Positions 1 through 4,703 of a stretch of DNA of 7,706 bases are shown piece by piece. The DNA is taken from assembly GCA_012964265.1 (NCBI GenBank), contig DTUH01000137.1, positions 1 through 7,706 on the forward strand, read 5' to 3'. Positions within the stretch are counted from its first letter, which is position 1, and each line of letters starts with the position of its first letter. Origin of the DNA: Candidatus Lambdaproteobacteria bacterium. GTDB taxonomy: Bacteria; SAR324; NAC60-12. Both the position numbers and the translations under genes were made by a program. The notes below the pieces were generated by a model. The model saw only the letters and a list, made by a program, of their open reading frames with translations. It had not been told where the DNA came from and made no database searches.

Positions 1-78
1 AAAACCACAAGTTTCTTCAGGATATGCCTCCACGCCATGTGCATGACATTCTGCTAAAATGTTTTCTGGAATCACCAT
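1..78 (-). CDS. JAMM/Mec-type metalloprotease, N-terminal fragment (runs off left edge)
   Basis: Only the first 26 residues lie in the window, starting MVIPENILAECHAHG and ending AYPEETCGF at base 1. The pattern of an Ile-Pro start, a short helix with His, then Y-P-E-E-x-C-G is the beginning of bacterial JAMM (Mov34/MPN+) peptidases such as Mec and QbsD. In these the Glu before x-C-G (here Glu22) is the catalytic glutamate; the H-x-H...S..D zinc motif would lie outside the window. Family members cut C-terminal to, or just after, the GlyGly of small sulfur-carrier proteins. That fits the upstream carrier gene, whose GlyGly is followed by extra residues. The ATG at 76-78 is preferred; no strong Shine-Dalgarno is visible. 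The frame is open further upstream, so a non-ATG start overlapping the preceding gene cannot be excluded. Identification rests on a short stretch plus context. Confidence 0.68.
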   Translation of the reverse strand, partial: MVIPENILAECHAHGVEAYPEETCGF

Positions 79-115
79 CTGGTTCAGTAAAATATCGAAT
101 GTTTTTTGGGGAATT

Positions 116-137
116 GGGCGAACAGGTTTGCCCGCCC
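116..137 (-). other. possible intercistronic hairpin
   Basis: In the operon message, five bases GGGCG (137-133) pair with CGCCC (120-116) around a 12-nt loop. The hairpin lies in the 64-nt gap between the E1-rhodanese stop (143) and the JAMM ATG (78). No U-run follows it, so it is not a classical terminator. It could affect message stability or be chance in a locally GC-rich spot. Confidence 0.25.
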
Positions 138-142
138 TCCGG

Positions 143-1300
143 TCAGTACTGGGGCATGTCAAAATCAACCTCTTCGGCCCAGAGATCAATCCCGCCGTTC
201 AGGTTTTTAAGATTCTTGAATCCGGCATTTTTGAGTTCTTTGAGCGCCAACATGCCACGTTTTCCCTTGTAACAATAAAGATAAATGGAATCATCAGGAC
301 CTAATCCGGATTTGACCGGATCAAAACTGCTTAACGGCAGCAGTTGAGCGCCTTCAATATGGCAAATATCCCACTCAAAGGTTTCGCGCACATCAACCAA
401 AACCGCGTTAGGGTCTTGATCCATGGCATCTTTAAATTCCTGCGGAGAAAGCCCATAAGCCGCTTCATCAATATCTTCCGGAAGTTCCGCTCCGGGAAGA
501 GGGACGTCGCAAAAGGCTTTGTAATCAATCAACTCCGTTACGCTGGGATTGTCTCCGCAGAGGACGCATTCCGGATCCTTGCGGACACGCACCTCTTTGA
601 AATTCATCTTCATTGCGTCGTAGAGCAATAAACGCCCAATCAGCGGCACTCCGCCTTCCAAAATTAGCTTAATTACTTCGGTGGCCTGAATTAAACCGAC
701 TACGCCCGGGAGCACGCCCAGGACACCTGCAACCGCTCAACTCGGAACCAGCGCGGCAGGAGGCGGTTCAGAGTAAAGACAACGGTAACACGGCCCTCCG
801 GTCTCTGGAGAAAAGATAGTGATTTGCCCCTGAAAGCGAAAAATGGAAGCGGAAACGAGCGGCTTTTTTGAAAAATATGCTGCATCGTTGACCAGGTAAC
901 GAGTCTCAAAATTGTCCGAACCATCTGCGATGATGTCATAATGACTGAACAATTCGAGCACATTCTCACGCTCCAGACGTGTGTCGTGGATTACAACTTC
1001 AATATTTGGGTTCCCCGCCAAAATGGTGTCGCGCAGCGATTCAACTTTTGGCCGCCCTTCGTCTGAAGTCGTATGTGCGATCTGCCGATGTAAATTGGTA
1101 TGATCCACCACATCGAAATCAACAAGTCCGATTTTACCGACGCCGACTGCACCCAAATACATGCCCAGTGGAGAGCCAAGTCCGCCTGCTCCAATCATCA
1201 GCACACGGGCTTCTTTCAGTTCCAACTGTCCCGCCATACCAACTTCAGGTAAAGTCAGATGCCGGCTGTAGCGATTGATTTCTTCATTATTTAAACTCAT
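143..1300 (-). CDS. MoeB/ThiF-type E1 fused to rhodanese, with in-frame UGA (probable selenoprotein, 385 aa)
   Basis: This gene would adenylate the C-terminal Gly of a ubiquitin-like sulfur carrier and convert it to a thiocarboxylate. The adenylyltransferase part (about 1-260) has the N-terminal R-Y-S-R-H, nucleotide loop GAGGLG (37-42), D61, N-L-H-R-Q (69-73), K85, D-G-S-D-N (126-130), and zinc pairs C171/C174 and C245/C248. A C-terminal rhodanese domain (about 283-379) has V-D-V-R-E, I-C-H-I-E-G-A and active loop C-Y-K-G-K-R-G with Cys343. The reading frame is broken once, by TGA at 737-739, where homologues have the Cys of a P-S-C-A-x-A-G-V-L-G motif; the next residues AVAGVLGVLPG continue the family pattern in the same frame. 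Read as Sec, it is residue 188. The start ATG (1298-1300) follows a GGGGA ribosome site. The gap to the carrier gene is 14 nt. The alternative is a nonsense-mutated Cys codon. Confidence 0.88.
702..726 (-). promoter_or_regulatory. candidate bacterial SECIS hairpin
   Basis: In the message CCUGGG (722-717) pairs with CCCGGG (710-705), six pairs including one U-G, closing the six-base loop CGUGCU (716-711). Below this stem U723 can bulge out, and G724-C704, U725-G703 and G726-U702 can pair. The loop starts 20 nt after the UGA and has G as its second base followed by U. Published bacterial SECIS models ask for a loop about 16-37 nt after UGA with a G in the first two loop bases, and the E. coli element has a bulged U on the 5' side. 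The lower three pairs are weak. Seen by eye only; no folding energy was computed. Confidence 0.6.
737..739 (-). other. in-frame UGA, probable selenocysteine codon (Sec188)
   Basis: On the minus strand the codons run GTT CCG AGT TGA GCG GTT GCA GGT. Coding similarity to MoeB/MOCS3-type proteins is uninterrupted on both sides and in the same frame, so this is a single-codon event. The UGA occupies the conserved Cys that corresponds to ThiF Cys184, Uba4 Cys225 and MOCS3 Cys239 (residue numbers from memory of the literature). Replacement of exactly a redox-active Cys by UGA is the usual signature of selenoproteins. Genome-wide UGA reassignment is unlikely, because this gene and the FGE-like gene both use TGA as their true stop. 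Confidence 0.75.
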
Positions 1301-1314
1301 TTTTCCCCATTTAA

Positions 1315-1605
1315 CTATTTTTCAGTTTTGCAGCCGCCAGCTACTGATGGTACGATCTGAATGGAGTCGCCATCCTGAACTTCACTTTTCAAACCGTCCG
1401 CATAGCGAATGTCATCGTCGTTCAGATAAACGTTGATAAAACTTCGGATTTTTCCGTTTTCATCAAAAAGATTTGATTTCAGTTCGGCATACTCCGAGCA
1501 TAAAGCACCAAATGCTTCCTCAACTGAACCACCCTTGACCTCAACTTCATCCTGATTATTAACGTATTGCTTCAGTGCTGAAGGGATTTCAATAACTACT
1601 CCCAT
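1315..1605 (-). CDS. MoaD/ThiS/CysO-like sulfur-carrier protein precursor (96 aa, tailed GlyGly)
   Basis: This is a small beta-grasp (ubiquitin-like) sulfur carrier. It has the N-terminal I-E-I-P-S-A-L strand, the central S-F-I-N-V-Y-L-N strand (55-62) with N-D-D-D-I-R-Y-A-D, then D-G-D-S-I-Q-I-V-P-S-V-A-G-G (78-91), as in CysO/MoaD relatives. The GlyGly at 90-91 is not terminal: Cys-Lys-Thr-Glu-Lys follows. Carriers with such tails (QbsE, Wolinella HcyS) are inactive until a JAMM protease exposes the Gly carboxylate, and a JAMM gene begins two genes downstream. The E1-rhodanese gene follows after 14 nt, so the set works as one operon. Start ATG 1603-1605 has an AGGAG site (1614-1610) four bases upstream. 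The sulfur acceptor pathway (cysteine, methionine, molybdopterin or another product) cannot be told from the window; resemblance to CysO-type carriers makes an amino-acid route plausible. Confidence 0.88.
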   Translation of the reverse strand: MGVVIEIPSALKQYVNNQDEVEVKGGSVEEAFGALCSEYAELKSNLFDENGKIRSFINVYLNDDDIRYADGLKSEVQDGDSIQIVPSVAGGCKTEK

Positions 1606-1672
1606 AACTCTCCTTTTATTTGTCTGGCTAATGGCTTAATTTTTCGTTTATACTCAAATAGTGGACGGGTTT

Positions 1673-1678
1673 ATTATA
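1673..1678 (-). promoter_or_regulatory. possible -10 box of the sulfur-carrier operon
   Basis: The minus strand reads TATAAT exactly here, about 68 bases before the carrier ATG, which would give a leader of roughly 60 nt. The matching -35 area (around 1695-1701, reading GTTATA/CGTTAT) is a poor match to TTGACA. In such AT-rich DNA the box could be chance. Confidence 0.33.
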
Positions 1679-1721
1679 TTAAACAATAATCCGATATAAC
1701 GAATATAGCATTTTATGATCA

Positions 1722-1734
1722 TCATGCAAGCAAA
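1722..1734 (+). repeat. 13-bp direct repeat, copy 1
   Basis: TCATGCAAGCAAA occurs here and again at 1783-1795, 61 bp apart, a perfect 13-base match. This copy also makes an ATG (1724) opening a 12-codon frame (MQAKKH...) that stops at 1762 and is out of frame with the regulator. It may be an operator half, a decoy start, or the trace of a short duplication. Confidence 0.55.
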
Positions 1735-1782
1735 AAAACACATGATTTCACCTAATCTTTAAATTTTAACGTATCACAAAAT

Positions 1783-1795
1783 TCATGCAAGCAAA
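1783..1795 (+). repeat. 13-bp direct repeat, copy 2 (over regulator start)
   Basis: This is the second perfect copy of TCATGCAAGCAAA. It contains the proposed ATG (1785) of the XRE-cupin gene, so a protein bound here would block the regulator's own translation start or transcription. Confidence 0.55.
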
Positions 1796-2357
1796 CAATT
1801 CAATCATGGAAGCACCCCCCAAAGTAGGTCAGGAAATTCAACGTTTAAGACTCCTTAACAATCTAACCCTTGAGCAGTTAGCAAGCAAATCAGGAGTTTC
1901 AAAATCAATACTTTCCCAGATTGAACGGGATCGCAGCAACCCGACTTTAGCCACAATTTGGCGAATTACCAAGGCACTGGAAAGTCAATTGGAGGATGTT
2001 CTTGCAGTAAAGGAAGGGACAAAGTGTTTCGAAAAATTAAGCCAGAATGCGACTCCGGAAGTGACCAGTGAAGACAGTCAATTTCGCCTGAGAATCCTTG
2101 GTATACTCAGCACGGTTGCTTCCGTGCAGTGGTATGAGTTTACCGCTGAACCGGGTGCGGAATTAGTTTCAGAAGCACATGGAAACGGAAGTATCGAAAA
2201 TGTGACTCTCTGCAAAGGAAATTTGTGTGTGATCGTTGGTGACGAGACACAATCCATCTGTACAGGCGAAACCCTGCGTTTCCGAACCGACGTTCCACAT
2301 CGTCTGAAAAATGAAGGTGAGGTTGTGGCTCACGGTTTCATGGTTAACTTACTCTAA
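1785..2357 (+). CDS. XRE-family regulator with C-terminal cupin domain (190 aa)
   Basis: A cytoplasmic transcription factor. Residues 14-68 form an XRE helix-turn-helix: V-G-Q-E-I-Q-R-L-R, L-T-L-E-Q-L-A, then S-G-V-S-K-S-I-L-S-Q-I-E-R and N-P-T-L-A-T-I-W-R-I. A linker leads to a cupin_2 barrel (about 116-188) with the usual A-H-G...I-E-N-V-T-L-C-K-G motif and D-V-P-H-R-L-K-N-E-G, retaining likely ligand positions H132, E138 and H172. The two-domain design and length are those of the PuuR/SutR (YdcN) class, whose cupin senses a small molecule. SutR acts on sulfur utilisation genes in E. coli. Divergence from the sulfur-carrier operon suggests that operon as target, which is inference. ATG 1785 lies inside a direct repeat and lacks a clear ribosome site; the in-frame ATG 1806 would also keep the whole HTH. 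Confidence 0.88.
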   Translation: MQANNSIMEAPPKVGQEIQRLRLLNNLTLEQLASKSGVSKSILSQIERDRSNPTLATIWRITKALESQLEDVLAVKEGTKCFEKLSQNATPEVTSEDSQFRLRILGILSTVASVQWYEFTAEPGAELVSEAHGNGSIENVTLCKGNLCVIVGDETQSICTGETLRFRTDVPHRLKNEGEVVAHGFMVNLL

Positions 2358-2370
2358 GTAATCCATCCAC

Positions 2371-2385
2371 ACAGCAATTCATGCT
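2371..2385 (+). other. small hairpin after the XRE-cupin gene
   Basis: CAGCA (2371-2375) pairs with TGCTG (2381-2385) around ATTCA. It follows the regulator stop by 13 bases but has no T-run, so it is at best a weak transcript-end structure. Confidence 0.22.
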
Positions 2386-2402
2386 GCAGCAGCAGTAAAA
2401 AG

Positions 2403-2483
2403 TTGTCATTCCCGTGTAAGCGGGAATAAAGGAATTTGTATGTATCTGAAATGCCTGACCTCGACCTGATCGTGGAATGACAA
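2403..2483. mobile_element. MITE-like palindromic repeat (about 81 bp)
   Basis: The element is bounded by perfect 10-bp inverted ends, TTGTCATTCC (2403-2412) and GGAATGACAA (2474-2483). Inside the left end ATTCCCG (2408-2414) pairs with CGGGAAT (2421-2427) over a six-base loop, and a short CGA...TCG hairpin sits near the right end (about 2462-2472). The 'GTCATTCCCG...CGGGAAT' form is the widespread dispersed repeat of many proteobacterial genomes, probably a non-autonomous element moved in trans. It fills the gap between the regulator and comF. No obvious target-site duplication was identified. Confidence 0.72.
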
Positions 2484-2494
2484 ACAAGTGTGGC

Positions 2495-2528
2495 ATTTTG
2501 ACTTTTTGCCGGTTCATAATGTCAAAAT
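2495..2528. repeat. 8-bp inverted repeat upstream of comF
   Basis: ATTTTGAC (2495-2502) is mirrored by GTCAAAAT (2521-2528) with 18 bases between. It could be an operator or a weak hairpin. TTGACT (2498-2503) and CATAAT (2515-2520) inside it look like promoter boxes but are only 11 bases apart, too close for a normal sigma70 promoter. Confidence 0.28.
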
Positions 2529-2582
2529 TAATTATTTGCAAACAAGAATAACTATACCTGCCCACGACCCCCTGAAACTTGA

Positions 2583-3371
2583 ATGAACGAATTTGTTCAA
2601 TCTCTCAGTCATCCATCTCCACCGCCCCGATGGTTGTGGTGGATGCGTCAGTTACTTCCGCCGCTTTGCTGGAAATGCGGAATGGTGCTGGGAGGTAAAA
2701 CATACCTCGATCCCGCTTCGCCTTTTCTTTGCTCAGATTGTCTGATTGGACTTCCCTGGACCGATCCGGTTTATCATTGCCGGCAGTGCGGAAATCTTAC
2801 TGCAGAACCGGATCGTTTGCGCTGCGAAGAATGTTTGGAAGACATTTGGGATTTGGATGAATCCCGGAGTGGTTTTGCCTACAATGATACAATTCGACAT
2901 TGGATTTTGCAGCTGAAATTTTTTGGAAAGCAACACTTATCTCCGCTCCTGGGTAGACTTTTGGCGCTCAGTTTCCAAAACAGCACATGGCTTGAAAAAT
3001 ATGATTTTTTAGTCCCGATTCCCCTTCATTCCACACGCCTGCGCAGTCGCGGGTTCAATCAATCTCTGCTTTTGGCACATCATTTTCGGAAAAATCTGGG
3101 AAATATTTCACCCGAAATTCATCTGCACTGGTTAAGACGAACACGAGCCACCCGACCCCAAACAGAACTGCCTTTGGAAGAGAGACTAATCAATTTGGAC
3201 AACGCGTTTTCGGCTTTACCGGAAGTGCGGAATCGAAATATATTGTTGTTTGATGACGTAATGACAACCGGTTCCACTCTGAACGCAGCAGCACGCTGCA
3301 TCAAAGAAGCCGGGGCAAGCAGTGTCGGCGCGTTGGTTTTAGGCAGGAAAATGTGGGATTCGTTTGAATAA
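2583..3371 (+). CDS. comF: ComF family phosphoribosyltransferase-like protein (262 aa)
   Basis: A ComF/GntX-type protein: an N-terminal zinc-finger region followed by a type I phosphoribosyltransferase fold. Four CxxC pairs lie at C29/C32, C50/C53, C66/C69 and C81/C84. The family signature P-I-P-L-H...R-L-R-S-R-G-F-N-Q-S follows in mid-protein, then R-T-R-A-T-R-P-Q-T and the PRPP-binding loop I-L-L-F-D-D-V-M-T-T-G-S-T (220-232). In naturally competent bacteria ComF helps uptake of transforming single-stranded DNA inside the cell; in many others its role is unsettled, and no other competence gene is in the window. ATG 2583 gives a 20-residue Pro/Trp-rich lead with no clear ribosome site. ATG 2643 (MRQLLPPLCWKCG) matches the usual family start and is equally possible. 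The gene converges on kdtA with 31 bp between the stops and no evident terminator. Confidence 0.9.
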   Translation: MNEFVQSLSHPSPPPRWLWWMRQLLPPLCWKCGMVLGGKTYLDPASPFLCSDCLIGLPWTDPVYHCRQCGNLTAEPDRLRCEECLEDIWDLDESRSGFAYNDTIRHWILQLKFFGKQHLSPLLGRLLALSFQNSTWLEKYDFLVPIPLHSTRLRSRGFNQSLLLAHHFRKNLGNISPEIHLHWLRRTRATRPQTELPLEERLINLDNAFSALPEVRNRNILLFDDVMTTGSTLNAAARCIKEAGASSVGALVLGRKMWDSFE

Positions 3372-3402
3372 TTGTCCCCGCGGAACTTAATGCTTAAACG
3401 GA

Positions 3403-4695
3403 TTAAGACAGCTCGGCCATCAACAGTGGAACGCAAAGGTCTGTCGCTCCGGCTTGAGATTCAACAAATTCTTGAGCTTGTTTCCCAAACTCAAGACAAC
3501 GTTCCTGATCTGCCAATAAATCAAAAAGCAATTTGCGGAATTCCGCGGAACTGTTCACACAGAAGGCAATTTTTTGCTCAATCATCTGCAGGGCCTCGGT
3601 TGAATTGCTGTGTTTTGGACCAAATGCAACAGCGGCTCCCATGGCAGCGGGCTCAAGAATGTTATGCACACCGGTTGTAAACGCTCCTCCCACGTAGGTC
3701 ATTTTTGCAGAATGATAAAGTCCTGCCAGGATTCCAACCGAATCTATCAGCAGGATTCGAACTTCTTCAGATGCTTCAGAAATTCTTGAACAGCGCAGCA
3801 TTGGTATTCCGGCAAAAAATGTTTCCGCATTTTTCAAATGTTTTTCGGTTGGTTCATGCGGCGCCAGAATCAGGAACAATTCCGGAAACTCAGTCAGAGC
3901 TTCTTTCAGTCCAGGAAAGATACATGCTTCGTCCGGAGGCCAGACACTGCCTGCAACAAAAACAAAACCTTCTTTTGCGGCCGGAGGCAGTTCCGGAATT
4001 TCCAAATGATCCCGGCGCTCCAAAACACTGTCACAGCGCGTATCTCCCATCACCTCAACTTGTGGATGCTCCGGAATTGCTGACAGCACCCGTTGACGGT
4101 CTGCTTCCGAAACGGTTAAAATATGCTCCAGACATTCGTAAATTGAATGATAAAAAGAGCGTCCAGCAAAGTTGTTCGTCCTTCCGGAATCAGCATGGAC
4201 AATTCCAGAAATTAATGATTGCGGAATTTTTTGTTTATACGATTCCCAAATTAAATTTGGCCACAAATCATAACTGACCCAGACCAAACGCGATGGCTGC
4301 AGCAAACCAAGCAGGCGCCGCGCGTTCCAGATTGTGTCGGGCGGTAAAAATTCTGTTGCGAGCAGTCCCGGAATTTTGGCTTGCCGTGGACGCTCAAGCC
4401 AGCGGCAAGCGTTTATTGAACTGTATGTCAGCACACATTCCGCACCTGCTGAAACGCAGCGTGCGATTACCGGTTGCGCCTGCAGCAATTCTCCGGCGCT
4501 GGCTACATGAAGCCAGAGTAATGGTTTTTGCCAGTCCCGTTTTGAAACAGCCTCAGCCAGACGGTTCCATAAGCCTTCACGTTTTTCGAGGCTTTCCCTG
4601 ATATTTAAATTAAAGAACGCAGAGAATTTAACAATTACAAACAGCAGGGGAAGAACAAATAAATTGTATCCAAGAAACCAAAAACGGCTAGTCAT
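3403..4695 (-). CDS. waaA: 3-deoxy-D-manno-octulosonic acid (Kdo) transferase
   Basis: Transfers Kdo from CMP-Kdo to lipid IVA at the inner membrane, an essential early step of LPS core assembly (also called kdtA). At 430 residues it has the family length. A membrane anchor spans about 8-28. The N-terminal GT-B half has H-V-A-S-A-G-E (63-69), where Glu69 is the expected catalytic base, and D-L-W-P-N-L (143-148). The C-terminal half has V-M-G-D-T-R-C-D (215-222), V-A-G-S-V-W-P-P-D-E (247-256), L-A-P-H-E-P (277-282) and the CMP-Kdo signature G-G-A-F-T-T-G-V-H-N-I-L-E-P-A-A-M-G (336-353), then F-G-P-K-H-S-N (358-364). The residues before L-W-P-N are S-Y-D where E-T-E is common. It follows the LETM1-like gene after 8 bp and is probably translated by coupling, as no ribosome site is obvious. 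Confidence 0.93.
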   Translation of the reverse strand: MTSRFWFLGYNLFVLPLLFVIVKFSAFFNLNIRESLEKREGLWNRLAEAVSKRDWQKPLLWLHVASAGELLQAQPVIARCVSAGAECVLTYSSINACRWLERPRQAKIPGLLATEFLPPDTIWNARRLLGLLQPSRLVWVSYDLWPNLIWESYKQKIPQSLISGIVHADSGRTNNFAGRSFYHSIYECLEHILTVSEADRQRVLSAIPEHPQVEVMGDTRCDSVLERRDHLEIPELPPAAKEGFVFVAGSVWPPDEACIFPGLKEALTEFPELFLILAPHEPTEKHLKNAETFFAGIPMLRCSRISEASEEVRILLIDSVGILAGLYHSAKMTYVGGAFTTGVHNILEPAAMGAAVAFGPKHSNSTEALQMIEQKIAFCVNSSAEFRKLLFDLLADQERCLEFGKQAQEFVESQAGATDLCVPLLMAELS

Positions 4696-4703
4696 TGAGT
4701 TAT

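Larger units (their letters stand above)
1606..1784. promoter_or_regulatory. divergent control region between sulfur-carrier operon and XRE-cupin regulator
   Basis: This AT-rich 179-bp spacer serves two genes that point away from each other. It holds a possible minus-strand -10 box at 1673-1678, the eight-base palindrome ATGATCAT at 1715-1722, and one copy of a 13-bp direct repeat whose other copy overlaps the regulator start. A local regulator next to a divergent operon often binds such a spacer and controls both directions, but no operator can be assigned with certainty from one sequence. Confidence 0.45.

Noticed and set aside
143..715. Separate gene starting at GTG 713-715
   Set aside because: It would begin in the middle of the conserved V-L-G-V-L-P-G motif of the adenylyltransferase, would have no ribosome site, and would lack the ATP-binding half.
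725..734. GGUUGCAGGU right after the UGA resembles the 5' half of the E. coli fdhF SECIS
   Set aside because: The complementary 3' half is missing and the position is too close to the UGA. An alternative CAGG-UGU-CCUG hairpin would put the loop only 11 nt after UGA, outside the usual range.
700..740. Frameshift between two halves of the MoeB-rhodanese gene
   Set aside because: 737 and 736 are in the same codon frame. Translation continues in register with family motifs on both sides, so only one codon (TGA) is abnormal.
2498..2520. TTGACT...CATAAT as a sigma70 promoter for comF
   Set aside because: The spacing of 11 bases is too short for a functional -35/-10 pair.
2344..2565. 73-codon minus-strand frame with V-I-P-R-S-G-R-G...S-F-I-P-A-Y-T-G-M-T
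   Set aside because: It is the typical translation of the dispersed palindromic repeat at 2403-2483, has no ribosome site and overlaps the regulator end.
3705..4277. 190-codon plus-strand frame
   Set aside because: It lies wholly antisense to kdtA, whose translation carries all family motifs. Composition is that of a shadow frame.
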